Source of the DNA: Flavobacteriales bacterium
GTDB lineage: Bacteria > Bacteroidota > Bacteroidia > Flavobacteriales_D > Parvicellaceae
Length of the DNA: 64,000 nt
Direction of reading: 5' to 3'
NCBI GenBank assembly: GCA_025210295.1
Contig: JAOASC010000048.1
Location: 286,977 to 350,976, forward strand
Program-made: the position numbers and the translations under genes
Shown here: positions 17,762 to 27,161 of the stretch, one piece after another
Numbering within the stretch: position 1 is the stretch's first letter
Layout: the number at the start of each line of letters is the position of its first letter
The notes under the pieces: model-generated
What the model saw: the letters and a program-made list of their open reading frames with translations, nothing else
The model's database searches: none
What the model was told of the DNA's origin: nothing

Positions 17762-20700
17762 CTATGCAAAAGACAACAACTCTAGCTTTAGCTTTAATGC
17801 GTTTGCTTTTAGTTTCAATACTTTGGTGTTCATTTTCGGAATAATCTCTTTGGGTGGTGCTTGAATTTTTACTCTTTTTTTGGTTTTGGTAACAACCAAG
17901 CCAACTGCATCAATTTGATTTTGTGTTACACTAATGGTAACTCCAGAACTATCTTGAAGAATTGTTAAAAAGGGCTCTATTTTCTCAAATGGAACATGAG
18001 TAGTCATTTGCGAACCTACTTTTTCAAACACATTATTTTCAACTAATTTGAGTAAGTTTTCATTCAAATAAATTTCTCCACCTTTTTTTCTTGAAGCAGG
18101 AACAGAAACTCTATATCGGTTATCATATAACTTGAAAAATGAAATATTACCTGTTCCAAAAATAGACGAACCATTACTCATGGATTTAATAATCTTGGTA
18201 GCTTTAGCAATAGGAACAATTACTTTTCCTTTTGTTTCTGTTTCAGCTGACCAATGTTCGGGCATAAGTATTCCTTTTTTTATTTCATTGTTATCAGTTG
18301 TATAACTGACTAATTTTCCTTTAAAACTTGCAAAGGCTTGAAGAATATTACCAGTTACTATGTAGCGAACACTCCTGTCTTTAGTTGTTGATTTTATTTG
18401 CTCATCCCACTGTTCAATATTATTATCTATATCATAATCAGTAATGCCAATACTAGCACCTTTTATAGCATTAATATCCTTAATGTAACTAGCAGGAATA
18501 GCAATGTACTTTTGACTTGAAGCGATTGCAAACTTTAGTTTTATGGCACTTGGAGCGTAAGGGTTTGTTTTCTTTTTATCAATTCCAAATCCTAGAAAAA
18601 TAGCTAATTGATTTTGTGATGTTCCATCAAAGCTAGGAACAGGATAAAATAACTTTTTTCCAACTCCAAAATATTTGAATAACCCTCTTATGTAAGACTT
18701 CTTATTTTGTGCAGATTTATCTTCATCTGCAACTCGTTTTCTGTATGCTTCATCTAACTCTTGCTTTCTTTTTTCAATAGCTTCTGAAACATTTGGGTCT
18801 TCGGCTTGAATGAGTTTTTGTATTTTCTTTTCGTTTGAAACATCTCGTTTCAACCTCATATATCTTGATTCAAGTTCTTGGAAAGTTTCTGCTAATTTAT
18901 TAGCTACAAAAGTTTCGTATTCTCTTGTTAGCTTTTCCCTTAAACCTTCTGTTGTTTGACCTTCAAGCCCTTGATAAATCAAATTTTTAACTTCATCTGC
19001 ACTAAAAGGCTTTCTTAAAACATTAGCTTCTACTTTTTCTAAAACACTATCTTCTCCAAAACTTGAATTCCCACCTTTACCAACTTTTATAATACTAGAT
19101 GAGATTACTTTTGCTTTTAAATCTAATTGTTCAACTTCCAAATCGTATTCGCCAGACTGTTTTAGGTAATCAACTAAAGTGTCATATCGCTCTTTGATGT
19201 CTTTATAAAAGTCTTCTTGCATTTTAGTGGATAAAACTGCTACACGACCTGATACTTTATGAGCACCTCCATCTTTAAATTCTGATCCTGTTCCTATCTT
19301 TAATGGATTACCTAATAAATCATTGATTTCTTGATTCTCCTCTAAGTATTCAGCAACTACTTTATCTCCATATTTATTTAGAAAGTCTGGAACATCTAAA
19401 ATACTGTTACTTTGTTTTTGGTTTGAAGAAGTATTTGCATCCAAACTTTTTAATTTCTTTTGAAGCATCATCATTAATCTTTGTTCGGCAGGAATTGCCG
19501 AGTTAACATAATCGTAGATTGGTTTTAAGATTTGACCTGTACGATTAATTCTTCCTCTTTTTTGAACTTCTGTATTGATGTCTAACTCTGGCTGTAAAAC
19601 TATCATTACTCTTTGCTTTACTTCTGCATTAGATACTTTGTCAGTTACAATAGCATGAGCGGAAGCTCCTGTACTTCCAGATTGATTAATCAATAATACA
19701 TCTATTTCATTATCGTTAAATTCTCTAAAGGCATCATTCGTATTTATCTTTTTACGATTTTCAATAACTCCCATTCCAGATTTAAGGTTGAGTTGTAATT
19801 TCAATTTCCTCCCTGTGACCTCTGCAACAGAATAACCTGCCTTTTCAATTTTCTGAACAATAACATCTATTGGCGAAATAGTTATTCCAGTTGAGATTTT
19901 TCTGATATTAGATGAGATTCTTTCGTACTCTTCTTGTGCTTCATAGGAAAGTTCAGTTAGATCAAACTTTTTATATTCCTTTTCTCCGTTTGGAAGTGTT
20001 TCAGTATATCGCATTACTCCATCCAATCCTTTTTCTAATACGATTGAAAAATCAGCCTTGACTGTATCGCCAACTCCAACAGACAGCCCACTACTATTTT
20101 CCATTTGTTCGATAAAACTTCCCATTGTACTAGCAAAAGCTATAATTGGCTTTTTACCTTGTTTTAATCTAGCTATGGCTTTATCGGCAACTGCTTCTGC
20201 TTTGATTGAAAAAAGCATTTGATTAATCACATTAAATACTTTTGAAAAATAGGGTTGATTATCAACTCCTCCCTCAGTAGTTCCTTCTCTTAAATTAACT
20301 TCCTTGCCCTCGGCTACTGCAATGCTATCCAACTCATCTACTCGCTCATCAATATGATTTGCTTGGAATGCAATTATATCTCTAACAATTGTTGTGATAT
20401 TATCTGCTATGGCTTTATGTTCTTTTGCTTTATCTTGAAGGGTAATGTAATTTACTTCTATTCCCTCATAGGTTCGCTCTCTTCTAATCATTTGCCCTTC
20501 GGCTACTAATTGACTAGCCAAAACTTCTTGCAAAGCAACTCCTCCTTTTGAAATAGCTTCAACCAATTCTTCTTTTGACATATTAGCTTCAGAAATGGCT
20601 GTTTTCATAGCATAAATGGGCATGTTATCTGGACGTTTAGCAAAGGTTGCGGAAAGGAATACCGCTCCTGATGTTCTAGCCAATACACTTTGCATAAAAA

Positions 20701-22918
20701 TCCCTGTGTTTGATGAACCACTTGAATTATGGCTTTCATCCATAATAATGATTGAGCCTTTTGCTATCTCTAAAAGAAATTGAGGTTTTAATGGTTTCTT
20801 TTGAGCAGAATTAAATTGTGAGTAAGTGGCTACTACAAAATCATGTCCTGAGGGTACTTTTCTATTTTTAAAAGCATTGTCTTGTTCTGGCTTACTTAAA
20901 GCCTCATAAATTACATTTCCGTTTTCGTCTTTTATTTGTGTTTTGCTACCTCTAGCATTTATGATAAATGGTTTTAACTGTGCTGATCCAATGGCTGATA
21001 AATCTCTGTATATATCGGAAAATAAATTGGCTTTTTCAGTTAAAAATATGGGGGTAATGCCTTGCTGTGTAGCGTAACGAATAATTGAAGCAGCAACTCT
21101 TCCTTTTCCTATTCCTGTTTGATCTCCAATTATTACCGCTTGGTTTAAGGCTTCAATATTGTAAATAGCCATTCCAACTGCATCAATTTGTTCGGCTGAT
21201 AAGGCTTTACATAGTTGAGCTTTTGTTTTGTAACCTAATCTATGACGAACAAAATTATCTATATCTCCACCAACATCTTCTTTTATTCGGCTAATAGCTT
21301 GATGCATTTCAAATTCCATTGCATCTGGCACATGAGTATCTAATACAAAACAACTATCTGATGCAGGAACATAAGGTGCTCCTAATTGCTGAGCTAATAA
21401 CATAGCTTTCATTTTAAGTGCTTTTTTTCTTAGCGATTCTTTGCTTGCCACTTTATGTTGTTTTAAAGTTTTCATGTTCTGCTGAATTCTTGTGAATAGT
21501 TCATTATAATCTGTTACTGGATTGGCTAATTGTTGATTTTTAATTAGGGCTACCCCTCTAGGTTTTTCTTTTCTTCCGTCAATGAGTATTAAGGTTGTGT
21601 TAAAGGAAGTTCCTTGTCTGGAATAAAGATGCTTACCAGAAATTGGTATAACATCTATTACATGATAATGCTTGTACAAATAATTATAAAAGACACGAAG
21701 TGCTCCCTTTTGAATTCTTTTCTTTTCGTCCCACTTCGTATGACCTCCAATGATGATGGCACTTTTACCATTATCTTTCATGGTTTTCAATGCGTTCAAA
21801 GCCATTAAATGATCTAGTTTTTTTATTTGAAAACCATCAAAATTTCTTCCTGTATCTAATCTTCCGAATGGTGGGTTTGTAATGACCGCATCAAACTTTT
21901 TACGCATTCCTTGAAATTGTATTGAAGCATCTATTTTCATTACTTCTTTATATCCTTGTTTGGTAAGGTTTTCATATCGAACAGGGTCAATTTCATTAAC
22001 AATTACTTGTTCTGGATTAGCTGTTATGGTTAAAAGTCCATTTCCTGCTGAGGGTTCAAAGAGTGATTTTGAACTATTATTAACTCCACAAAACAATCCC
22101 ATTAAATATCCTATGGGGGCAGGTGTTGAATATTGTTGAAGCAAAATGCTCATACTTGTCCTAAAAGATAGATTTGTTTGAGCTTCATAGAGGTTTTTAA
22201 TATTGTTGAATTTTTCAAAGACACTTGATCGACTTTGAGCAATCTCTCTTGCTTCTAATACAATAGCGAGTTCTGTTAACTCCTTAATTTTAGTACGGTC
22301 AATTATTCCGAAACGATTTGCTTGTTTTTCGGTTTGTGGACGTGTTAACTTGTTACGTTCTTTAAGATTTTTTCTAATGTATTCAACAAAATCATTTTGG
22401 ATAATTAATGGTTTAAATTCAGGTAAAGGGTAAGGAGAATTGACTCCCATTAACCCAGAGTCTGCAAGAGAGTTATATTCATCTTTTCCAATTATTAAAG
22501 AATCAATAACTTGAATATCAAATTTTGATGAAGCTTCTTTAAGTTTTTTAGTTAGATCTATATCAGATTGGCTAGCTAAAACTCTTCCACTAGGATGATT
22601 ATGTGCTATAATAACTCCAGTTGCTAATGCTTTTAATGCAATTCCAATTATAATCCTGATATCAGCAACTGTAGAATCTATTCCTCCAACTGAATGCTGG
22701 TAATAACCTATTGGGTAGTTGGCTCTGTTTAAAAACATGACATACAAAGATTCCCTAAGCTCTAATTCACCTGTGTCAAATAATGATCTAAAGAATTTCG
22801 AAGCATCATAAGAACTAGAAATACTTCTATCAATACTTTTACTATTATCCCTGTTGTATTGAATTTTCAATTCAGGAACATTAATTTTATTTTCAATATG
22901 TTGATCTTGATTACTCAT
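17762..22918 (-). CDS. Giant RadC (JAMM) / N6-adenine methylase / strawberry-notch helicase fusion
   Basis: About 1718 residues. Near residues 107-120 lies the JAMM signature HNHPSGRVLASQSD of RadC-type domains; at about 348 the methyltransferase motif IV (TNPPFG); at about 604 a Walker A variant (GDQTGIGKGR), then MDESHNSSG at about 728 and helicase motif VI (QKRGRINRTGQ) at about 1122. The C-terminal third is unassigned. Methylase-plus-SF2-helicase giants occur on phages and plasmids, including phage P1 DarB, a virion-carried protector against restriction. Protection or processing of element DNA is the likely role. I start at ATG 22918; the TTG upstream would overlap the previous gene more. 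Overlap with that gene is 8 bp. Confidence 0.88.
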   Translation of the reverse strand: MSNQDQHIENKINVPELKIQYNRDNSKSIDRSISSSYDASKFFRSLFDTGELELRESLYVMFLNRANYPIGYYQHSVGGIDSTVADIRIIIGIALKALATGVIIAHNHPSGRVLASQSDIDLTKKLKEASSKFDIQVIDSLIIGKDEYNSLADSGLMGVNSPYPLPEFKPLIIQNDFVEYIRKNLKERNKLTRPQTEKQANRFGIIDRTKIKELTELAIVLEAREIAQSRSSVFEKFNNIKNLYEAQTNLSFRTSMSILLQQYSTPAPIGYLMGLFCGVNNSSKSLFEPSAGNGLLTITANPEQVIVNEIDPVRYENLTKQGYKEVMKIDASIQFQGMRKKFDAVITNPPFGRLDTGRNFDGFQIKKLDHLMALNALKTMKDNGKSAIIIGGHTKWDEKKRIQKGALRVFYNYLYKHYHVIDVIPISGKHLYSRQGTSFNTTLILIDGRKEKPRGVALIKNQQLANPVTDYNELFTRIQQNMKTLKQHKVASKESLRKKALKMKAMLLAQQLGAPYVPASDSCFVLDTHVPDAMEFEMHQAISRIKEDVGGDIDNFVRHRLGYKTKAQLCKALSAEQIDAVGMAIYNIEALNQAVIIGDQTGIGKGRVAASIIRYATQQGITPIFLTEKANLFSDIYRDLSAIGSAQLKPFIINARGSKTQIKDENGNVIYEALSKPEQDNAFKNRKVPSGHDFVVATYSQFNSAQKKPLKPQFLLEIAKGSIIIMDESHNSSGSSNTGIFMQSVLARTSGAVFLSATFAKRPDNMPIYAMKTAISEANMSKEELVEAISKGGVALQEVLASQLVAEGQMIRRERTYEGIEVNYITLQDKAKEHKAIADNITTIVRDIIAFQANHIDERVDELDSIAVAEGKEVNLREGTTEGGVDNQPYFSKVFNVINQMLFSIKAEAVADKAIARLKQGKKPIIAFASTMGSFIEQMENSSGLSVGVGDTVKADFSIVLEKGLDGVMRYTETLPNGEKEYKKFDLTELSYEAQEEYERISSNIRKISTGITISPIDVIVQKIEKAGYSVAEVTGRKLKLQLNLKSGMGVIENRKKINTNDAFREFNDNEIDVLLINQSGSTGASAHAIVTDKVSNAEVKQRVMIVLQPELDINTEVQKRGRINRTGQILKPIYDYVNSAIPAEQRLMMMLQKKLKSLDANTSSNQKQSNSILDVPDFLNKYGDKVVAEYLEENQEINDLLGNPLKIGTGSEFKDGGAHKVSGRVAVLSTKMQEDFYKDIKERYDTLVDYLKQSGEYDLEVEQLDLKAKVISSSIIKVGKGGNSSFGEDSVLEKVEANVLRKPFSADEVKNLIYQGLEGQTTEGLREKLTREYETFVANKLAETFQELESRYMRLKRDVSNEKKIQKLIQAEDPNVSEAIEKRKQELDEAYRKRVADEDKSAQNKKSYIRGLFKYFGVGKKLFYPVPSFDGTSQNQLAIFLGFGIDKKKTNPYAPSAIKLKFAIASSQKYIAIPASYIKDINAIKGASIGITDYDIDNNIEQWDEQIKSTTKDRSVRYIVTGNILQAFASFKGKLVSYTTDNNEIKKGILMPEHWSAETETKGKVIVPIAKATKIIKSMSNGSSIFGTGNISFFKLYDNRYRVSVPASRKKGGEIYLNENLLKLVENNVFEKVGSQMTTHVPFEKIEPFLTILQDSSGVTISVTQNQIDAVGLVVTKTKKRVKIQAPPKEIIPKMNTKVLKLKANALKLKLELLSFA

Positions 22919-23132
22919 TACTATTACATTCTTCAACCATTTTGGTTAATACCTCTACTTGTGATTTTAGTTGTTTGTTTTCTCTTTCTAATTCAATTGA
23001 TTTTACTTGAATATTGTCTGGTGTAGCATATACTTGTCTTAATACACCTAAGTAAAATCCTATACTTCCAATAAATCCGATTACTGATAAAATGAAAGTC
23101 ATTTTGCTGTATGTAAATTTCTTTTTAGTCAT
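22911..23132 (-). CDS. Small single-span membrane protein with coiled coil (73 aa)
   Basis: One transmembrane helix near residues 11-30 (TFILSVIGFIGSIGFYLGVL) and a C-terminal heptad-rich region (IELERENKQLKSQVEVLTKM). Overlaps the helicase gene by 8 bp and its own start overlaps the end of the transpeptidase-like gene. No family recognised; size and shape resemble phage spanin- or holin-like accessory proteins, without proof. Confidence 0.6.
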   Translation of the reverse strand: MTKKKFTYSKMTFILSVIGFIGSIGFYLGVLRQVYATPDNIQVKSIELERENKQLKSQVEVLTKMVEECNSNE

Positions 23133-23799
23133 TGCTTACTAGATAAAATCCTCCCAAAAGAAGACTGATTAATACTGAACTAATTGTAATTTTCTTTAAT
23201 GTTTTTCTAAACTCCATTCGTTTATCTACAAGGGTGTAAGTGAATTTATTTCCATAGAGTTTTCTGTGAACCTCACACAACTTCATAAAGAAATCGAAGT
23301 CTTGAGCATTTTTGAATACTTGACAACCTGCTGAATGTCTGTCTACCGAATAGGTGCTTCCAGTTTTTCTGGCTCTATGAATGTTAATTCCAAACATTCC
23401 TGTTTGCTCTTTACCATTGTTAAAGTCAAGGATTGCGTCTCTATCGTAATCTCTGATAACAGTTACTTTAGCCAACCTTTGACATAAAGCGTAATATTTA
23501 TTCCTATGTTTATCAATGCTGTAAGCATCTAAATACTGTCCTGCTTTTAAAATAGCTGTGCCTTTTGGGTTTAATGGATTTTGCAACCAATAAGTACCAG
23601 GATCGGTAGTTATTTTAAAAACTAAATATGCCCACTTTGCAATTTTAGTTTGCGAAATATTAGTAAATACATGCAATTCATCATCAAAGACATTTGGCTT
23701 TTCGGTATTGGCTCTAAAGCCCCAAATATTTAAGCGATAAGGTTCAGTATAAATAACATGTCCTTTTTCTTGTGCTATTGTTTTTATTCTCTTTATCAT
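23125..23799 (-). CDS. L,D-transpeptidase-like protein with C-terminal membrane anchor
   Basis: 224 residues. The segment DRHSAGCQVF near residues 155-165 resembles the catalytic His/Gly-Cys motif of YkuD-type L,D-transpeptidases and related phage muramyl enzymes; an upstream IHRAR could supply the other conserved His. A hydrophobic helix near the C-terminus (SSVLISLLLGGFYLV) would anchor it. Role proposed: peptidoglycan cleavage or remodelling at entry or exit. Start ATG overlaps the stop of a 41-codon ORF (ATGA), showing operon coupling. Family assignment is by motif only. Confidence 0.6.
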   Translation of the reverse strand: MIKRIKTIAQEKGHVIYTEPYRLNIWGFRANTEKPNVFDDELHVFTNISQTKIAKWAYLVFKITTDPGTYWLQNPLNPKGTAILKAGQYLDAYSIDKHRNKYYALCQRLAKVTVIRDYDRDAILDFNNGKEQTGMFGINIHRARKTGSTYSVDRHSAGCQVFKNAQDFDFFMKLCEVHRKLYGNKFTYTLVDKRMEFRKTLKKITISSVLISLLLGGFYLVSND

Positions 23800-23921
23800 G
23801 ATATGTAGCTTATTGAGGTTGTTTTTACAAAGAGTCTTTTTCCGTCTAGTGTTTCCACTTCTGTTACTCCATTATTTGCGTCAAGGTATTCTCCTATAAT
23901 TGTTCCTTTGGGGATCATCAT
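23796..23921 (-). CDS. 41-residue SH3-like ORF, possibly the severed C-terminus of the upstream protein
   Basis: Begins MMIPKGTIIGEYL and continues as a short beta-rich sequence ending SYIS. Its stop overlaps the next start (ATGA), so it seems to be translated. It is in the same frame as the gene at 23946-24689, separated only by one TAA and eight codons (VWDEYGSG) that also read as protein. Either a small independent gene or the C-terminal domain of the upstream protein cut off by a nonsense codon or reached by readthrough. Confidence 0.55.
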   Translation of the reverse strand: MMIPKGTIIGEYLDANNGVTEVETLDGKRLFVKTTSISYIS

Positions 23922-23945
23922 TCCACTTCCGTATTCGTCCCATAC

Positions 23946-24689
23946 TTAGGTATTTTCAATAGCTACCAACTGATCTATTCCTACTCCATAAATACCCGAT
24001 AATGACCATTTAGAACCGTCATATTTTAATCCAATTCGGTAGAATTCTTCATTGACCTGTTTCTTTTGGGCTATAGAACTAAATGTTGAAAGAAGAGCTG
24101 TTACCAAAGTCATTCTAACTAAACCAACTCTTTTTTTCTTAAAGTGTGTATTGACTGCTGTATAATCACTTACGCTTTTAATTTGCTTCAATCCTTTAAT
24201 TGCAGAAGCAAGACTTCTTTTAAGAATAGCATTATAGATTGTTGTTGCGATATTGCTTGCACTTATAGAACTACTAGAACTTGATGTATTACTACTTCCT
24301 GAACTAAGTAATAAACTTGTGTAAGTGTCGCTATCTATTGAAGTTGGAAGTCCTTTTGACAATAAAGCGTTTTGTGTTTCTGAACCAAAACTTCCATCAG
24401 CTCCATATTTAGGTAAAATAGACGTCCCATACTTTTTGATTAAGGCTTCTTGAAGATTTCTAACCAAACTCCCTGAACTTCCTTTTCGCAATGGAAAACT
24501 CCTGTTACTTGAAGAACTCGCATTATGATTACTTGGTGGTAATGCTGGAAGATTATTTGATGTAATTGCTTGAGTAAAATCTCTATTATTTTGTTCTCTT
24601 TTCTTCTTTTTTAAATAATAGACATAAGCCCCTGCTCCTAAAGTAACTACTCCCAGTCCTAAAAGGATATATTTTGTTTTCTTTTCCAT
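23946..24689 (-). CDS. Membrane-anchored peptidoglycan-binding protein
   Basis: Signal anchor at residues 7-26 (YILLGLGVVTLGAGAYVYYL) followed by a Ser/Asn-rich linker and a PG_binding_1 domain around residues 68-125 (FPLRKGSSGSLVRNLQEAL, then YGADGSFGSETQNALL). A second Ser-rich linker leads to a basic C-terminal region. It probably docks to the cell wall from a membrane, of the host or of the virion. The reading frame continues beyond its TAA into the 41-codon ORF, which hints at truncation. Neighbours are the transpeptidase-like protein and the annexin-like protein. Confidence 0.75.
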   Translation of the reverse strand: MEKKTKYILLGLGVVTLGAGAYVYYLKKKKREQNNRDFTQAITSNNLPALPPSNHNASSSSNRSFPLRKGSSGSLVRNLQEALIKKYGTSILPKYGADGSFGSETQNALLSKGLPTSIDSDTYTSLLLSSGSSNTSSSSSSISASNIATTIYNAILKRSLASAIKGLKQIKSVSDYTAVNTHFKKKRVGLVRMTLVTALLSTFSSIAQKKQVNEEFYRIGLKYDGSKWSLSGIYGVGIDQLVAIENT

Positions 24690-24693
24690 TTTA

Positions 24694-25443
24694 TTACGAT
24701 TTCTGATTAATAATTGCTCTCCAATCCATTGACCAGTCTAGGTCTCCATCAAGATCAGCTTCTAAAGAAGTTCCGTATAAACTTTGGTAAGCATCTTTTG
24801 TATCTTCAAACTCTTGTTTAGTTTGAATCTCATTAAATACTGCCTTTATCGCCTCTTCATCTGTTCCAGGTATAAATCCCATATAATAAATGCTCATAGC
24901 ATTGTATAATCTTATTGCCCAACCATGCGGATCATAAATCCTACCTCCTATAACATCTCTAGCTTTTTCAGGCTTGGATTGAAGAATAGCCAACATTTCA
25001 TTGTATTCAGTAGTCTTTAATTCGTCCGTCATATCTTCTATGAGATTTCGTCCTTTATAAAGCCTCCTGTATTGAATTTGAATTTTGCCAAAATCTTCTT
25101 TTGATGGAACGGCTAACAATACTCGTCTGATTGCAGGTTCATCTGTTCCCCACCAACCGTCATTATCAAAAGCCATTTTTAATTGTTTTGCCCAAGTAGC
25201 ATGATTACTTTCTCCAAAACTGTTACTCTCGGTATTATTAGCTATTGCATTCCTGATTTTATTACTAGCGAATTTTATAGCAATAAATGCTACCACTGAA
25301 ATACCTAAAGCAATGGAAAACGAGACAATTGTTTTTCTTTGTCCTTCTGTCAAACTATTCCACCACGATTGTTGCTGTCTATCCAATACAATTTGAGTAG
25401 TGGGTGTTTGATTATTTTTCGATATGACCATCTCATTTTTCAT
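24694..25443 (-). CDS. Membrane-anchored protein with two annexin-like repeats
   Basis: Transmembrane helix near residues 38-60. Two repeats follow that read like annexin repeats: WWGTDEPAIRRVL ... YRRLYKGRNLIEDMTDEL (about residues 97-145) and PGTDEEAIKAVF ... YQSLYGTSLEADLDGDL (about 190-240). Both keep the GTDE(x)AI calcium-loop core and an acidic residue about 38 positions later, as in type II calcium sites of eukaryotic annexins. Eukaryotic annexins bind acidic phospholipids in a calcium-dependent way; a similar membrane-binding role here is inference. Four repeats are usual, two here. Bacterial annexin-like proteins are known but rare. Confidence 0.7.
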   Translation of the reverse strand: MKNEMVISKNNQTPTTQIVLDRQQQSWWNSLTEGQRKTIVSFSIALGISVVAFIAIKFASNKIRNAIANNTESNSFGESNHATWAKQLKMAFDNDGWWGTDEPAIRRVLLAVPSKEDFGKIQIQYRRLYKGRNLIEDMTDELKTTEYNEMLAILQSKPEKARDVIGGRIYDPHGWAIRLYNAMSIYYMGFIPGTDEEAIKAVFNEIQTKQEFEDTKDAYQSLYGTSLEADLDGDLDWSMDWRAIINQKS

Positions 25444-25482
25444 TGCTTTTCTTTTCAGAATTTAATTGATGTCCATCATGGA

Positions 25483-25665
25483 CTAGGAAACTCCTAAGTA
25501 ATGTTTTGCAGCTTCTACCTTTGCTGGATCTGTTTTTACTAATTTTGCTAATGCAGTTATGGTATCTGCTGAAAGTTTACTAGCCAATACTGCTAGTCCA
25601 TTGATTTTTTCGGTAGCTTCTTTTTTACTTCCCGAAATGCTGATTGAAAATTTATGCTTTTCCAT
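25483..25665 (-). CDS. Small hypothetical protein (60 aa)
   Basis: Reads MEKHKFSISISGSKKEATEK..., with an amphipathic helical remainder (NGLAVLASKLSADTITALAK). No membrane span or motif. Overlaps the upstream gene by 14 bp. Its TAG stop is followed at once by the palindrome GTCCATCATGGAC, a pattern repeated elsewhere in this operon. Possibly a minor structural protein; unknown. Confidence 0.5.
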   Translation of the reverse strand: MEKHKFSISISGSKKEATEKINGLAVLASKLSADTITALAKLVKTDPAKVEAAKHYLGVS

Positions 25666-26410
25666 TTTTCTTGATTTTTTGATTAATAATTGAAATAAAC
25701 TCTTTTTGTAACCCGGGATATGCCGTGAATATTTCCCAGATTTTAACTGCCTTTTCTAATTCCTCCCCGTCATAATCTTGTTTTAGTTTTTTAAAGTGTA
25801 ATTCGGCAGGTGTTTCTGGCTCTGCATGAACTTCAACTTCTGCTTCTTCAATACCTTGAACTGGAGCACCTCCATTTTTCATTGCTTGAAATTGCCCCAT
25901 GAGTTGAATCCCGTCTTTTAGCAAATCTTTTATGTCTAGCTTTTTGTCATCTAGTTCTGCTTGAAGTGCTTTGAATTGTTTGAGCTTTTTATTTTTTCGT
26001 TTTAGCTCTTGTTGAAGCATCAATATTTTGTTGTTTTTTCTTTCGTTTTCTAATGCTTCTTTTACAATTTGGTCAACATCTTTTGAGGGTGTTCCTGATA
26101 AAGCACTATAATTTGTTTTGAAAACATGCTTATTGAAATTTGGAGATTTTCCAAAATACATTCTAACTTCAACTGTATTAGAGTTTCCAATGATGTAGCG
26201 TTTGTATTTATCAAAATTATTGGCTTCCGAATTAACTGGAACTACCATTTCTCCGTCAACAATAATACTATACCGCTTTTGCTTCCCTTGATCCTCAAAA
26301 TCCTGAATAATGGTTTTTAATCGTTCAATTCTAACTGGGTCAAAGCCTTCGGTATATGTTGAACCTGTTGCTCTTCGCTTTATTTCTATGTCGTGATGTT
26401 CTTGTTCCAT
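25652..26410 (-). CDS. Hypothetical coiled-coil protein (252 aa)
   Basis: N-terminal beta-rich part (residues 1-115) followed by a clear coiled coil near 125-165 (LKRKNKKLKQFKALQAEL) and an acidic linker with many Glu and Pro (EEAEVEVHAEPETPAEL), then a helical end. No recognised family. The order, a globular domain then a coiled coil, is seen in spike or scaffold proteins, which would fit the neighbouring capsid-sized genes; this is a guess. Confidence 0.55.
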   Translation of the reverse strand: MEQEHHDIEIKRRATGSTYTEGFDPVRIERLKTIIQDFEDQGKQKRYSIIVDGEMVVPVNSEANNFDKYKRYIIGNSNTVEVRMYFGKSPNFNKHVFKTNYSALSGTPSKDVDQIVKEALENERKNNKILMLQQELKRKNKKLKQFKALQAELDDKKLDIKDLLKDGIQLMGQFQAMKNGGAPVQGIEEAEVEVHAEPETPAELHFKKLKQDYDGEELEKAVKIWEIFTAYPGLQKEFISIINQKIKKNGKA

Positions 26411-26415
26411 TTTTC

Positions 26416-26733
26416 TTATTTATTTGGTATAACTTGCAGTACAGTAGCATTTAGATAAGCCTTACTGTTTTGATTTATTAAAACCGTTTTTCCTCTGTGG
26501 ATATATTGATGCTCATTTATGAATTTATCCGTACGATTAAGAATTCCTGCTTTTGAATAAGCTTTGAGAAAGTAAGGAGGCTTAATTAAAATGATAATTT
26601 CATTTGTCGCTTTTAACTCTACTTTCCTATGAGGTGGAATTTGAATTTTTCTGTACCGTAAAGTGTAACAATCTCCAACTCCTAATTCTTTCATAGTTAT
26701 CCTTGCAAATTCTATGGCAGTTCCTTCAGTCAT
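26416..26733 (-). CDS. Small beta-rich hypothetical protein (105 aa)
   Basis: Predicted mostly beta strands (TLRYRKIQIPPHRKVELKA, then EIIILIKPPYFLK and YIHRGKTVLINQNSKAY), size of a single jelly-roll or spike domain. Overlaps the next upstream gene by 4 bp (ATGA). No match to a family I know. Candidate virion protein by context. Confidence 0.5.
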   Translation of the reverse strand: MTEGTAIEFARITMKELGVGDCYTLRYRKIQIPPHRKVELKATNEIIILIKPPYFLKAYSKAGILNRTDKFINEHQYIHRGKTVLINQNSKAYLNATVLQVIPNK

Positions 26734-27161
26734 AATTCTAGTTTTAAATAGATTCTTAATTGATATTTTCTTTTTTGAGAGTAAATTCTATCTATATAAT
26801 AGCCCTCAATAATGTTTGTATTGAGCTGAGCAGTTACACTTTGAAATTGTTCTTTTTTACCATGTAATTGGAATTGACTATTACTAAAAGAATTAAGCTC
26901 ATTAATACTCGGTAAGCCTAAATTGTAGTTGTCTTTATAGGTGCTTATTTTGTGAGCATAAAACACATCTCGCTTTTCAGGTAGTCTTAACCAAAGCCAA
27001 CCAATTTCTGATTCAAATTTGCCTTCCCAAGTTCTATCAAAAGGGTTAGCTGTAATTTTAATAGCTAGAATTTTCTTGGCATTACTAGGTAACTTTATTT
27101 GAAATTGTTGCTTAAATCCATTTCTCTCAATCTCTTCGATATGTACAATTTGTTTAATCAT
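26730..27161 (-). CDS. Beta-rich hypothetical protein (143 aa)
   Basis: I start at the ATG at 27161; the longer frame begins with TTG at 27185. Alternating hydrophobic strands (FQIKLPSNAKKILAIKITA, IGWLWLRLPEKRD) point to a beta sandwich of single jelly-roll size, resembling the 136-residue protein of the preceding gene in spacing of strands. Overlaps that gene by 8 bp. Probable structural protein of the element; family unknown. Confidence 0.55.
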   Translation of the reverse strand: MIKQIVHIEEIERNGFKQQFQIKLPSNAKKILAIKITANPFDRTWEGKFESEIGWLWLRLPEKRDVFYAHKISTYKDNYNLGLPSINELNSFSNSQFQLHGKKEQFQSVTAQLNTNIIEGYYIDRIYSQKRKYQLRIYLKLEL

